Assembly: GCA_027491195.1 (NCBI GenBank)
Contig: JAIXWQ010000013.1
Span: forward strand, 1 to 64,000
Source: Cytophagaceae bacterium
GTDB lineage: Bacteria > Bacteroidota > Bacteroidia > Cytophagales > Spirosomataceae
Direction of reading: 5' to 3'
DNA: 64,000 bases
Positions 34,230-44,239 of this stretch are shown piece after piece. Below the pieces are notes generated by a model that saw only the letters and a list, made by a program, of their open reading frames with translations, was not told the DNA's origin and made no database searches. A program made the translations under genes and the position numbers. Position 1 is the stretch's first letter; each line of letters opens with the position of its first letter.

Positions 34230-36327
34230 GTTTCTTTTTCTTTTATTTCCCCTCTATGCTTTCGCCCAAAAAGATACCTTACAAGAGGTTAGGGTAGAGG
34301 GAATTCGTTCTGAATTGACGAGTGACCCGACGAAGAAAGTCTACCAGGTAGGGGCTAATTTGACGAATTTAGGAGGTAATCTTTTCGATGTACTGAGTAA
34401 TATCCCCTCCATTTATGTCACCAGTGATGGAAATGTGAACTACCGGGGTAACCAAAATTTGACCATTTATTTTGATGGCAAACCTGCGGGAATTTCCAGT
34501 TCTTCTCGCGCAAATGCCCTCAGTCTCTATCCTGCTGATCAAATTGAGCGCATCGAAATTATATCGAATCCCGGGGCCAAATATTCAGCCGAAGGAAGTG
34601 CCGGCATATTGAATATCATTTTGAAAAAAGGGACGAAAACAGAATCGCTCCGGATCAATTCGAATGTGGGCACGAACGATAAATATGCCTTTTCTGCAAC
34701 CTACACGAAAGGATTTAAGCGGTGGACCCATTTATTGGATGTGAATCTACGCCAAAACATCCGCAACAATTACCAATACCTCTACCGGGAAAATTCTAGT
34801 GCTTTCGGTGCAGCGCTAATCACGCAAACCACAAATGAAGTGAACCGGGATTATAATCAATCCATTCGCCTAAATTCGATCTATAATTTCAGCAAAGATC
34901 GCTCTCTCGGAATATCGTTTATCGGTCGACTTTCCTCTGATCATAATTCGGAAATTCGCTTTAACACGAGCGAATTTGATTATGCCGCAGATCGATTGTA
35001 TGCACGGGATGCGGATAAAAAAGGCCGAGACTTTGGCTTCGATTTGAATCTATCTTATAGTCCTAGTGCGAATGGGAAAATTGACTTTTTGTGGATCCAA
35101 AACCAAGGCTCTGATGCGAATTCGTTCTTTCAGCATTATTATTTTGGCGATTTTGAGACCCCTAATCCGAACATTCCTGTTCGTAATGAGCGCTCTTCTT
35201 CCAGTAGCGCAAATTCAACTCTTTTATTGCAGGGAGATTGGACGAAGTCCTTTGGGAAGCGAGGCATCTTAGAGTATGGTTTCAAATTCAATTCCCGTTT
35301 CTTTGAAAATGACTTTCTGTATGAAAAGCAAAAAGAGGGAATTTATCTCCGCGATGCGAAGCGTTCGAATGGTCTGGTTTATCGAGAGCACATTCAAGCC
35401 GCCTATTTGTCCTATGTTTATGAAAATAAATATGCGACTTTAAATACAGGTCTTCGGGCAGAGGCCACCGAAATCGCTGGCGATATTCAGCAACAATACC
35501 TGAATCTGTTTCCCTCTTTCTCGCTTGTTCACCCGCTCTCAAAATCCTCAAATCTATCTTTTGCCCTTTCTAGTCGCATCACACGACCTAGTTATAAGTC
35601 CTTGAATCCTTTTATTTCGTTCGCAGATCCGCTGAATTTGAATTCAGGAAACCCTGCATTGAAGCCAGAGAAGGCTTTTTTATACGAGTTCACGCATACT
35701 AAGGATTATGCGTCCCTCTCCATTTCGAACACGGTGTTTTATCGTGACATTAGTGGTTTAGTAGGTAGGGTTCGCACTTTTTTAGCCGGTGACACGACTT
35801 TAACACGTTATGAGAATATTGCCAAATCTCGTGCTTGGGGCATCGAGAACCTCAGCACATGGTCTATCTCAAAAGCCTACAAGGTCACGCTTAATACCTC
35901 TCTTTTTCAATCCGACTTAGAAGGATTTATTAACAATACGAACGTTTCTCTGAATCGCTGGAGTTGGAACTCCCGTTTGAACCAGCAATTCAAATGGAAA
36001 AACAACTGGTCAGCTCAGATCTCTGGCATTTTTCAATCCGCCCAAATCAACACCCTGGGTATTATCGAACCCTATTATACGGTTGATCTAGGATTGAAAA
36101 AGGATTTTGGCAGACTCTCTTTAAACGCCCGAGTGAACGATGTGTTCAACACGCAAAAAACCATCTACGATTCCCGCCCCTTCGGTCTCATCAGTGACCT
36201 CGAACGCAAAAAGGAAACCCGCATTTTCTACATCGGTTTTAGCTACAAGTTCGAGACGAAGAAGATGAAAGAAGCGAGAGAGAGGAGGAGGGTGAACGAA
36301 GAAGAAATAAATATCGATGAAGACTAG
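34222..36327 (+). CDS. TonB-dependent outer-membrane receptor
   Basis: A 701-residue protein with a short signal peptide ending AFAQ. A plug domain (LFDVLSNIPSIYVTSDGNVNYRG, then DQIERIEIISNPGAKYSAEGSAGILNIIL) is followed by a beta barrel of the OMP_b-brl type with Bacteroidota patterns such as LNPFISFADPLNLNSGNPALKPE. There is no N-terminal carboxypeptidase-like domain, unlike the paralogue at 36477. It probably imports a small ligand. It is coupled to DUF4956. Confidence 0.88.
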   Translation: MHKFLFLLFPLYAFAQKDTLQEVRVEGIRSELTSDPTKKVYQVGANLTNLGGNLFDVLSNIPSIYVTSDGNVNYRGNQNLTIYFDGKPAGISSSSRANALSLYPADQIERIEIISNPGAKYSAEGSAGILNIILKKGTKTESLRINSNVGTNDKYAFSATYTKGFKRWTHLLDVNLRQNIRNNYQYLYRENSSAFGAALITQTTNEVNRDYNQSIRLNSIYNFSKDRSLGISFIGRLSSDHNSEIRFNTSEFDYAADRLYARDADKKGRDFGFDLNLSYSPSANGKIDFLWIQNQGSDANSFFQHYYFGDFETPNPNIPVRNERSSSSSANSTLLLQGDWTKSFGKRGILEYGFKFNSRFFENDFLYEKQKEGIYLRDAKRSNGLVYREHIQAAYLSYVYENKYATLNTGLRAEATEIAGDIQQQYLNLFPSFSLVHPLSKSSNLSFALSSRITRPSYKSLNPFISFADPLNLNSGNPALKPEKAFLYEFTHTKDYASLSISNTVFYRDISGLVGRVRTFLAGDTTLTRYENIAKSRAWGIENLSTWSISKAYKVTLNTSLFQSDLEGFINNTNVSLNRWSWNSRLNQQFKWKNNWSAQISGIFQSAQINTLGIIEPYYTVDLGLKKDFGRLSLNARVNDVFNTQKTIYDSRPFGLISDLERKKETRIFYIGFSYKFETKKMKEARERRRVNEEEINIDED

Positions 36328-36354
36328 TCCGGAGGGAATTAGTCCTAAGGAAAA

Positions 36355-36382
36355 AGAGTATAGAGTAGAGAGTATAGAGCAG
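36355..36382. repeat. Four heptads of the AGAGTAN type
   Basis: AGAGTAT, AGAGTAG, AGAGTAT and AGAGCAG in tandem form a 28-bp short repeat in the intergenic region. It has the same unit length and count as the AAAGCAN repeats at 38974 and 39117. Confidence 0.6.
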
Positions 36383-36406
36383 AGATGTTCGAAGTAATCT
36401 TAGAGA

Positions 36407-36472
36407 GTTTTTTTAAATGTAAATCACAAAATTATTGCGCAGCACAATTTTAGATTTACATTTAAAAAAAAC
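36407..36472. terminator. Long inverted repeat between convergent TonB receptor genes
   Basis: GTTTTTTTAAATGTAAATC at 36407-36425 mirrors 36453-36472 with one extra base. Inner AAAATT/AATTTT pairing surrounds a TTGCGCAGCACAA centre. It is most simply a bidirectional terminator, though its 66-bp length and tidy ends would also fit a small mobile or REP-like element. Confidence 0.55.
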
Positions 36473-36476
36473 GAGT

Positions 36477-38906
36477 TTATTTACTCTTAACCCTACTCTT
36501 CTCTGCCTCTAACCCCGTCGCTCTTTCTCGCGCACCTTTAATGGACATATTGCCAAAACGGTAGGTAAAGTTTAAACGTACCACACGGGAATCTTGACGT
36601 GGACGAACGACGATATCTAAGTCGCCGTATTTGATAAATACATCTGGGTTAGACGTGTAAAGAACATCTTGCGCGTTTAGGCGGATGACACCGCGTTTAT
36701 TCATCACGGTTTTTTGGATCCCTAAATTAAGCGCTCCTCCTGCTCCAAAAATAAAGGCACTCTCCAGACCTCCCGAGAAGTAATTTCCGCCAATTTCGAG
36801 GCGATATGCTTTAGGTAAAGTGAAGATGTGATTAGAGCTGATGTAAAATTGATTATTTACAGGACTAAGGTTCGCATTTTCTACTTTCCCTGTTAGTTCA
36901 GCGCGGTTAAAGTAGATGTCGTTGTTCGAAGACCACCATTTCGCGATAGGGATCGGTAGAGAGAAACCAAGGCTATAATTTGTGCGCTCGGCCATGTTTG
37001 CCGTGGTTTGGTAGGATTTTCTGGCCTGTGTATCTTGTTTCAAAATTTCAGTGATCACATTCGTGGTATGGCTATAGCCTAAAATGGTGCTGAATGCACC
37101 CATATAGGTGTGGCTCAATTCAATCGAATTAGTCAGCTGAGGAGTTAACATGGGGTTACCGACTTTGAAAGTATAGTTATCCAAGAAGAAGACGAATGGG
37201 TTTAAATCGCCATAGCTGGGGCGGTCGATGCGTCGGGAATAATTAAAGCCGAGGCTATGGTTTTTGGACAAATCATACTGAAAGAAAGCACTCGGGAAAA
37301 GTTGCGCATAATCGCGGTGGAAAGTGGAATCTTTCGAATTAGCCGTGTAAGCCTCTGATAATCCATCCGCCACGGTCCACTCACCACGTAAACCAATCTG
37401 GTAGCTGAACTTGCCGATGGCACGTTCCGTATTCAAATACGCGGCGTGAATTTGTTCGGTGTAGACGAAGTGATTGCTTTGGCCTGTCAAAAAAGTAAAA
37501 GCAGGATCACCCTCATTTTTTCCTTGGAAGCGTAAATCGTTATCCGTTTTAACATAGGACGATTTCAACCCCGTTCCCCATTTCGATTTCAGAAAAGAAG
37601 GCAGCACATAATCTAGCTTGAAAGAATATTGGTCCACGAATGATTTCGAGTTATTCAACAATAAAGAATCCTGTTTCAAAGGACTAAAATCTCCACGCTG
37701 GAACTGAGAACGCAAATTTGAACCACTATTGTCCACAAATCGCGCATAATCTAAATCAATGGTTAATTCGCGACCCGTGCTGTCATAGGTATGTTTGAAA
37801 TTGAAATTCGTAGCATAATTATGGCTCGGATTCCCCACATTATTGAAGGTATTTAAGCGGGTCAAAGCCGTTCCAGCACTCGTATATTGAATGGTCTGAT
37901 TCAATCCGTCATGCAAGGTATATTGGTTGATGTTTCCAGATACCAAAATCCCTAAGGTCGTCTTCTTCGAATAATACCAGTCCACGCCACCTTTTAATTG
38001 GGTGGTTTGATTTTCATTTTTGAAGCCATAACCATTTTCCCAAACCTCATTTTGCGTTCTAAAATAACGCGTCAAATAATTACGCTCTAAGGTAGTTCGA
38101 TTGACCACTGATCCATTTCCAAACCAATTCCAGCCATTCTTTCGATAATTCAAATTCACCCCGGTGCTTTGGCGAGAATAAACTCCCTGGGCTAAAGTTG
38201 CATTGGCAGATCCGTTTAAGCCGATATTCGAGTTCTTCTTCAATTTAATATTGATAATCCCACCCGTTCCCGCAGCGTCATAACGGGAGGACGGATTCGC
38301 CATAATCTCGAGCTGAGATACCTGGTCTGCTGGTAAATTCTTCAAATAATTCGCTAAGTCTGCCCCACTTAAATAGGAGATTTTCCCATCGATCATAATC
38401 GCTGCGCCTGACTTTCCGCGCAATGAAATATTGCCGTCTTTATCTACAATCACACCCGGAGAACGCTCTAATAATTCCATCGTGGTATTTCCCGCCGCCA
38501 TCGCCGAGTTCTCTACATTCACGATCGTTTTATCCAGCTTTTTTTCGATGAACGGTTTCGTAGCCGTCACTTTTACTTCGGCTAATTCGGTGCTTAACGG
38601 CAACAAGGTGATGGTCCCTAAATCGATTTTAGAATCCGCTGTAATCTCCTCTAAGGTGATTTTTGTGGGCTTCAATCCAGTGGATTGTAAGGTCAAAGTA
38701 AAACGACCGAGCGGTAATTTGGAAACTTTTAACTCCCCGTTTTCATCCGTATTCATCCCCTTAACTAGGCTAGAATCACTGGTTTTTTTCAATAATACCG
38801 TAGCAAAAGGCAAAGCCTCTTTATTGGCATCTTGAAGACGAAGGTATAAGGAATTTTGGCCAAAAGCCGTAAGGGAACAAACAAGTAATAATGCAATTAA
38901 TTTCAT
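36477..38906 (-). CDS. TonB-dependent receptor with carboxypeptidase-like domain
   Basis: An 809-residue protein starting MKLIALLLV with a signal peptide ending AFGQ. It has an N-terminal carboxypeptidase-regulatory-like domain (LPFATVLLKKTSDSSLVKGMNTDENGEL), a plug (TTMELLERSPGVIVDKDGNISLRGKSG; VSQLEIMANPSSRYDAAGTGGIINI) and a beta barrel ending FTYRFGN-like residues. It imports an unknown ligand. A longer frame to 39080 is rejected: its added residues are encoded by heptad repeats and a terminator. Confidence 0.87.
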   Translation of the reverse strand: MKLIALLLVCSLTAFGQNSLYLRLQDANKEALPFATVLLKKTSDSSLVKGMNTDENGELKVSKLPLGRFTLTLQSTGLKPTKITLEEITADSKIDLGTITLLPLSTELAEVKVTATKPFIEKKLDKTIVNVENSAMAAGNTTMELLERSPGVIVDKDGNISLRGKSGAAIMIDGKISYLSGADLANYLKNLPADQVSQLEIMANPSSRYDAAGTGGIINIKLKKNSNIGLNGSANATLAQGVYSRQSTGVNLNYRKNGWNWFGNGSVVNRTTLERNYLTRYFRTQNEVWENGYGFKNENQTTQLKGGVDWYYSKKTTLGILVSGNINQYTLHDGLNQTIQYTSAGTALTRLNTFNNVGNPSHNYATNFNFKHTYDSTGRELTIDLDYARFVDNSGSNLRSQFQRGDFSPLKQDSLLLNNSKSFVDQYSFKLDYVLPSFLKSKWGTGLKSSYVKTDNDLRFQGKNEGDPAFTFLTGQSNHFVYTEQIHAAYLNTERAIGKFSYQIGLRGEWTVADGLSEAYTANSKDSTFHRDYAQLFPSAFFQYDLSKNHSLGFNYSRRIDRPSYGDLNPFVFFLDNYTFKVGNPMLTPQLTNSIELSHTYMGAFSTILGYSHTTNVITEILKQDTQARKSYQTTANMAERTNYSLGFSLPIPIAKWWSSNNDIYFNRAELTGKVENANLSPVNNQFYISSNHIFTLPKAYRLEIGGNYFSGGLESAFIFGAGGALNLGIQKTVMNKRGVIRLNAQDVLYTSNPDVFIKYGDLDIVVRPRQDSRVVRLNFTYRFGNMSIKGARERATGLEAEKSRVKSK

Positions 38907-38973
38907 GGGGCAAAGTTCTTGAAAAAACGTGGCCTCAAGAAGTGAATATTGACCAATGGTTGATTTTACGTTT

Positions 38974-39001
38974 AAAGCACAAAGAATAAAGCATAAAGCA
39001 A
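38974..39001. repeat. Four heptads of the AAAGCAN type
   Basis: AAAGCAC, AAAGAAT, AAAGCAT and AAAGCAA in tandem. A second copy is at 39058-39085 and an inverted copy is at 39117-39144. Confidence 0.6.
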
Positions 39002-39009
39002 AAGTTGGA

Positions 39010-39041
39010 ATCAAAAAAAGGGCCGAAGCCCTTTTTTTGAT
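39010..39041. terminator. Strong bidirectional terminator
   Basis: ATCAAAAAAAGGGC pairs perfectly with GCCCTTTTTTTGAT (14 bp) around a CGAA loop. It lies downstream of the sugar dehydrogenase gene, between heptad repeat copies. Confidence 0.88.
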
Positions 39042-39057
39042 GGTAAAGTGATTTTGT

Positions 39058-39085
39058 AAAGCACAAAGAATAAAGCACAAAGATG
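39058..39085. repeat. Second AAAGCAN heptad repeat
   Basis: AAAGCAC, AAAGAAT, AAAGCAC and AAAGATG. It is nearly identical in its first 14 bases to the copy at 38974. Confidence 0.55.
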
Positions 39086-39116
39086 GCTTTTAAAAGTATA
39101 GTAATCTCTACTCTAT

Positions 39117-39144
39117 TTTATTCTTTATGCTTTATGCTTTATTA
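39117..39144. repeat. Inverted AAAGCAN heptad repeat
   Basis: TTTATTC, TTTATGC, TTTATGC and TTTATTA form the reverse-complement form of the heptads. It overlaps the 3' end of the sugar dehydrogenase gene, so the stop codon sits in the last unit. Confidence 0.55.
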
Positions 39145-40545
39145 TTTTGAAACCGTAGGTTTTAGTCTAAAAACCATCCCCGGATTCTCCACCCCAATGT
39201 ACAAGTAGCCATCGCGGCCTTGCTCCACATTGCGCATGCGACCCACGTTAACTAATACTTTTTCGTGTTTCACCACCTTGTTGTTCTTCACCTCTACGCG
39301 GTTCAAATAGTTGAAACGTAGGGATCCGATCATTAGGTTGCCTTTCCAAGCTGGGTATTTATCACCCGTCACAAAAGTCAAACCAGATGGTGCGATAGAA
39401 GGGATGAAATAGGAGATAGGTTGCTCCATGCCTTCTTTTTTGGAGATAGCCGAAATCGGTTTCCCATCGTAATTGATACCGTAAGTAATCACTGGCCAGC
39501 CATAGTTTTTACCTGCCTGAATGATATTAATCTCATCGCCACCACGTGGACCGTGTTCCGTTTCCCAAATATCGCCCGTCCATGGATTTGTCGTTAATCC
39601 TTGTGGGTTGCGTTGACCATACGAATAGATACTTGGATGATCCGTATTCTTGAAAGGATTATCAGCGGGAACCGTTCCATCGTCGTTCAAACGGTGAATT
39701 TTGCCGTTGTCATTATCTAATTTCTGTGGGAACACTTTCTCCATTCCACGTTCACCTACCGAGAAGAATAGATGTCCTTGTTTGTCGAATGTGATGCGAG
39801 ATCCAAAGTGGAGAGATGTTTTCGTATACGGCTTCGCTTCGAAAAGTTCTTGTGATTCTACCCATTGATTGTCTTTGATTTTACCCCGAACGATAGCCGT
39901 TGTATTTACTTTAGATCCATCCTCCATTTTGAATTTAGAGTAGGATAAATAAATCCAGCCATTCTTCTCGAATTGCGGGTGAAGAGCGATGTCTAATAAA
40001 CCGCCTTGACCTTGCGCGTAAACTGCAGGCGTTCCTGTAATGGCTGTTTTGTTGCGTTTTTGGTCTACTTTATACAAAACACCTGTACGATCTGTGATTA
40101 AATAATCATTCAAAGGTAATTGCACAAAACCCCATGGGCTATCTAAACCGGTTACGATTGTATCTAAAGCGATCGTCATTCCCTCCGATTTGAAGATATT
40201 CGATGTGGGCTTATTCGCGAATTTGTATTGCTCCACACCGGCTAAGTTTTCGACGATTAAATCGGCTAACTTTTCGATTTCCTTCGGTGTTAATACTTCT
40301 TTCCAAGTCGGCATACCTAAATCAGGATAGCCGTGCGTGATGCTATTTAAAATATCGGATTTTTTATCACCGTGCTTCCATTTGCGGTCCACAAATGCTT
40401 CCACTTTTTCACCGTGGCAAGACGCACAATATTTGGTATAATTCACCTCAGCAGGCTCTTCCATCACAGCAGGCGCCTTCGTTAAGGACATCGTGCTCAA
40501 AGCGGCCATCGCAATCAGGCCAATAAAGGATATTTTTTTAATCAT
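39142..40545 (-). CDS. Cytochrome c fused to PQQ-type sugar dehydrogenase
   Basis: A 467-residue exported protein starting MIKKISF. A small cytochrome c domain (haem site CASCH near residue 42, possible Met ligand in LGMPTWKE) is followed by a soluble aldose dehydrogenase (sGDH/Asd-type) beta propeller: GLDSPWGF, GQGGLLDIALHP, GQRNPQGLTTNPWTGDIWETEHGPRGGDEIN and YGWPVITYG. The fusion suggests that sugar oxidation electrons pass straight to the attached haem. It is divergent from the M14 peptidase gene. Confidence 0.9.
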   Translation of the reverse strand: MIKKISFIGLIAMAALSTMSLTKAPAVMEEPAEVNYTKYCASCHGEKVEAFVDRKWKHGDKKSDILNSITHGYPDLGMPTWKEVLTPKEIEKLADLIVENLAGVEQYKFANKPTSNIFKSEGMTIALDTIVTGLDSPWGFVQLPLNDYLITDRTGVLYKVDQKRNKTAITGTPAVYAQGQGGLLDIALHPQFEKNGWIYLSYSKFKMEDGSKVNTTAIVRGKIKDNQWVESQELFEAKPYTKTSLHFGSRITFDKQGHLFFSVGERGMEKVFPQKLDNDNGKIHRLNDDGTVPADNPFKNTDHPSIYSYGQRNPQGLTTNPWTGDIWETEHGPRGGDEINIIQAGKNYGWPVITYGINYDGKPISAISKKEGMEQPISYFIPSIAPSGLTFVTGDKYPAWKGNLMIGSLRFNYLNRVEVKNNKVVKHEKVLVNVGRMRNVEQGRDGYLYIGVENPGMVFRLKPTVSK

Positions 40546-40621
40546 AGCTTGGTATTTTTCAGTCACGAAGCTAAAAATTAATTTCTATATTTCTATCTTT
40601 AATGCTTACCTCATTCAACAT

Positions 40622-43270
40622 ATGAAAAAAATCTTACTCGTTCTCTTATTTGCGTCGCTAACGGTTAGCGCGCAGGTTCCTAGTCCTAAATCGCATTTTG
40701 GTTTTTCTATCGGTGATAATTACCATTTAGCCACCTTTACTCAGACGGAGGCTTACCTAAAAAAGGTGGCTTCATCGTCTAATCGCGTGAAGTTGCAGTC
40801 GATTGGAAAGACGGAAGAAGGCAGAAATCAGTACATGGTGATTGTTTCTGATCCGTCGAACATAAAAAATCTAGCTAAATACAAGGCTATTTCGCAGCGT
40901 TTGGCGCGGGCGGAAGGCTTGAGTGAGGTAGAGGCGAAGGCTTTGGCCAAAGAAGGAAAAGCCATCGTCTGGATCGACGGCGGATTACACGCCACAGAAA
41001 CGGTGGGAATTCACCAGTGGATCGAATCCATCTATCAATTTACCACCCGAAATGACGAGGAAACAAAACGCATCCTCCAGAACACGATCATCCTATTCGT
41101 CCACGCAAATCCAGATGGCCAAGAATTGGTTTCAAACTGGTACATGCGCAAGGCAGACACGCTGAAACGCTCGACGGATAATTTGCCACGTTTGTACGAA
41201 AAATACATCGGTCACGATAATAACCGCGATTTCTACATGATGAATATGAGCGAGTCCACGAACATGGCCCGCCAACAATACATCGAATGGATGCCGCAAA
41301 TCCTCTACAACCACCACCAAACTGGTCCAGCAGGAACCGTAGTGGCAGGTCCTCCTTACCGCGATCCTTTCAACTATGTTTATGACCCATTATTAATAAC
41401 TGGAATCGACGCCTTAGGTGCAGCGATGAGTTCTCGTTTAAACGCAGAAGGGAAGCCAGGTTATACGATGAAATCAGGATCGGTTTATTCGACCTGGTGG
41501 AACGGTGGATTACGCACCACGGCATACTACCACAACATCATTGGTTTATTAACGGAGATCATCGGAGACCCGACACCATCCACTATTCCTTTGGTCCCAA
41601 ACCGGTTGATTCCTAATTCGGCCACCCCATTTCCGATTACACCACGTAAATGGCTCTTCAAGAACTCGATTGATTACTCGCTTTCCTTGAACTATGCAGT
41701 CTTAAATTATGCGACGCGTTACCGCGAAGAGGTCTTAATGAACATCTACAAGATGGGTAAAAAATCCATTGACTTAGGATCGCAGGATTACTGGACGATG
41801 TCGCCTAATAAGGTGGAAAAACTAGCGGAGATCTCGGGTGGTAATTACAAGAAGAAAGCGGATAGTTTATTTGCTGCTGTTTACAAGAATCCAGCCACCC
41901 GTGATGCTCGTGCCTATATCGTGACGGCTGACCAATCGACTTCGGGGATTGCGTTTATCAACATTTTACTCAAGAGTGGTATCCGTGTAGAGAAGGCAAC
42001 GAAAGCCTTCGAAGTAAACGGAAAGACCTATCCAGCAGGTTCATATGTAGTGAAGACGAATCAAGCTTTCCGTCCTCACGTGATTGACATGTTCGAACCA
42101 CAAGATCACCCAAATGACTTCCAATACCCAGGTGGCCCTCCAGTGCGTCCTTATGACGCGGCAGGTTGGACGCCAGCATATACGATGGGAATTCAATTTG
42201 ATCGAATTTTGGAAGAGGTAAATGGACCGTTCGAAACGGTGCCTTATGGGGAGCTTCAAAAAGCGAAACCAGCCTTCGTAACAGGGGCTTATTATTCATT
42301 CTCGACTTCGGATAATGCCTCATTTACTTTATTGAATGATTTATTAAAAGCGGGTATCGAGGTTTCGAAAAACGCATCCGCTTTTTATGTAAAGCACAGT
42401 GCGACAGCGGCGGATATCTTATCGAAGGCGTCTGTGAAAACACAAGTATTGAACGCTTTACCTGCTACCGTTTCGGCTAAAGTGGGGACGAAGCGTGTGG
42501 GTCTTTGGGATACCTATGGGGGATCAATGCCATCTGGATGGTTACGTTGGATTCTAGAACAACACCATTTCGATTTCAAATTAGTGTTCGCAAAAGAAAT
42601 CGACAAAGGCAACTTACGTTCGAAATTCGATGTGTTGATTTTTGTCAAAGGTGCGATTCCCGGCTTAAAAGCAGAACCAGCAAACGAGTGGGAGGAGAAA
42701 GAACCAGTGGAGGCAGATATTCCAGCCGAATTCCACGAGACGATGGGTAAAATCACCGCTGCTAAATCAGTTCCAGCTCTTCGCGCTTTCTTAGAAGAGG
42801 GAGGAGATATCATTACCATCGGTTCAAGTTCAAATCTAGCCTATCACCTAAACCTGCCTGTAAAGAATGCCTTAGTGGAGATGGTAGCAGGAAAAGAGCG
42901 CAATTTACCAGGTGAGAAATTCTACATTCCGGGTAGTGTGATGCAAGTAACGGTGGATCAAAATTTGCCAGCTAACTGGGGAATGGCGGCTAAAGCGGAT
43001 GTCATCTTTGCAGCTAGTCCAGTCTTTAAATTATCTCCAGAGTCTATCTCACATGGGGAATTAACTCCTTTAGCTTGGTTCGCATCTGAGAAGACCTTAC
43101 GTAGTGGATGGGCCTTTGGTCAAGCCTATTTACAAGATGGAGTTGCTGCTTTTAAAGCGAAAGTGGGGAAAGGAAATCTGTATGTATATGGTCCAGAAGT
43201 AACGTTTAGAGGCCAAACACACAGCACATTCAAAATGGTATTCAATCAATTATATGAAAACAATCGCTAA
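40622..43270 (+). CDS. M14-family zinc carboxypeptidase
   Basis: An 882-residue protein with a signal peptide ending VSAQ. The N-terminal M14 peptidase domain has the zinc motif LHATE (HxxE near residue 124), NPDGQE and HDNNRDFY, with the third zinc His probably in NHHQTGPAG. The C-terminal part looks like a class I glutamine-amidotransferase-like or unknown domain with PGGPPVRPYDAAGWTPAYTMG. It is likely periplasmic and degrades peptides. The start follows a longer frame that crosses the divergent sugar dehydrogenase start and is rejected. It overlaps the next hydrolase by 17 bp. Confidence 0.87.
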   Translation: MKKILLVLLFASLTVSAQVPSPKSHFGFSIGDNYHLATFTQTEAYLKKVASSSNRVKLQSIGKTEEGRNQYMVIVSDPSNIKNLAKYKAISQRLARAEGLSEVEAKALAKEGKAIVWIDGGLHATETVGIHQWIESIYQFTTRNDEETKRILQNTIILFVHANPDGQELVSNWYMRKADTLKRSTDNLPRLYEKYIGHDNNRDFYMMNMSESTNMARQQYIEWMPQILYNHHQTGPAGTVVAGPPYRDPFNYVYDPLLITGIDALGAAMSSRLNAEGKPGYTMKSGSVYSTWWNGGLRTTAYYHNIIGLLTEIIGDPTPSTIPLVPNRLIPNSATPFPITPRKWLFKNSIDYSLSLNYAVLNYATRYREEVLMNIYKMGKKSIDLGSQDYWTMSPNKVEKLAEISGGNYKKKADSLFAAVYKNPATRDARAYIVTADQSTSGIAFINILLKSGIRVEKATKAFEVNGKTYPAGSYVVKTNQAFRPHVIDMFEPQDHPNDFQYPGGPPVRPYDAAGWTPAYTMGIQFDRILEEVNGPFETVPYGELQKAKPAFVTGAYYSFSTSDNASFTLLNDLLKAGIEVSKNASAFYVKHSATAADILSKASVKTQVLNALPATVSAKVGTKRVGLWDTYGGSMPSGWLRWILEQHHFDFKLVFAKEIDKGNLRSKFDVLIFVKGAIPGLKAEPANEWEEKEPVEADIPAEFHETMGKITAAKSVPALRAFLEEGGDIITIGSSSNLAYHLNLPVKNALVEMVAGKERNLPGEKFYIPGSVMQVTVDQNLPANWGMAAKADVIFAASPVFKLSPESISHGELTPLAWFASEKTLRSGWAFGQAYLQDGVAAFKAKVGKGNLYVYGPEVTFRGQTHSTFKMVFNQLYENNR

Positions 43271-44180
43271 GATTATTGGGGGTATTTTTATAGCCCTATT
43301 TGCTGTTATTCTATTCTTCGCTGAAGCCGATCGTCCTGTGGAGGAATTGATCCCCCTCTATGCGAACAAGGATTCTAAATTCATGCCCATTATGGGGATG
43401 AAGGTACATTACCGAGATGAAGGAGTGGCGACGGATACGTTGCCATTGATTTTACTGCATGGGATGTCCTCTTCTTTGAATACATGGGATAATGTGGCGC
43501 TCTACTTAAAACGATACAAGCGGGTGATTAGTTTGGATTTACCTGGTTTTGCACTAACGGGACCTTCACCGGAAAACAACTATGATTTCCCCTATTATTC
43601 CAAGTTTATCGATTCCTTTGCGACGCGCTTAAAGATCAAGCGATTCATTTTAGTCGGTAATTCAATGGGTGGAGCCATTTCCTGGAACTATGCGCTTCAT
43701 AATCCGTCACGATTAGCTCAACTGGTCTTGATCGATGCAGCGGGTTACCCCAAAAAAGGAGAAAGTGGCTCACTCGGATTTAAACTAGCGTCTACTCCAG
43801 TTATCAATAATTTATTGTTATACGTTACGCCTAAATCTTTAGTCCGTAAAAGTCTAGAATCGATTTATGCTGATCAATCTAAAGTGACTGATGAGCAGGT
43901 GGAACGATTCCACGACATTGCCATTCGGGAAGGAAATCGCGCGGTAGCTTTGCAGATTTTCAAAGGATCTTTCCACGGAGATTACAAGCGCATAAAAGAA
44001 ATCAAGACGCCTACGTTCGTTATATGGGGTGCAAAAGATAATTTAATTTCTGTGGATAACGGGGCAGAATTTATGAAGGATATCAAAGGAAGTAAAGGAG
44101 TGATTTTTAACGTAGGTCATGTTCCTATGGAAGAAGTGCCTTTTGACGTGGCTTTATCGATATATAAATTTGTTCGGTAG
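43254..44180 (+). CDS. Membrane-anchored alpha/beta hydrolase
   Basis: A 308-residue protein with an N-terminal hydrophobic segment (IIGGIFIALFAVILFF) likely to anchor it. The hydrolase core has LILLHGMSSSLNTWD, nucleophile elbow GNSMGG near residue 139, acid in GAKDNLIS and His in VGHVPMEE. It probably acts as a lipase or esterase in the envelope. The start lies inside the end of the M14 peptidase gene (17-bp overlap), so the two are translationally coupled. Confidence 0.86.
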   Translation: MKTIAKIIGGIFIALFAVILFFAEADRPVEELIPLYANKDSKFMPIMGMKVHYRDEGVATDTLPLILLHGMSSSLNTWDNVALYLKRYKRVISLDLPGFALTGPSPENNYDFPYYSKFIDSFATRLKIKRFILVGNSMGGAISWNYALHNPSRLAQLVLIDAAGYPKKGESGSLGFKLASTPVINNLLLYVTPKSLVRKSLESIYADQSKVTDEQVERFHDIAIREGNRAVALQIFKGSFHGDYKRIKEIKTPTFVIWGAKDNLISVDNGAEFMKDIKGSKGVIFNVGHVPMEEVPFDVALSIYKFVR

Positions 44181-44239
44181 GACTTTTCAGTAGAAAATCT
44201 TATCATTGTATCAATTATAGACAATAAACCTATTTAATC

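Noticed and set aside
38907-39080. N-terminal extension of the TonB receptor
   Set aside because: The added residues come from heptad repeats and a terminator; the signal peptide starts at 38906.
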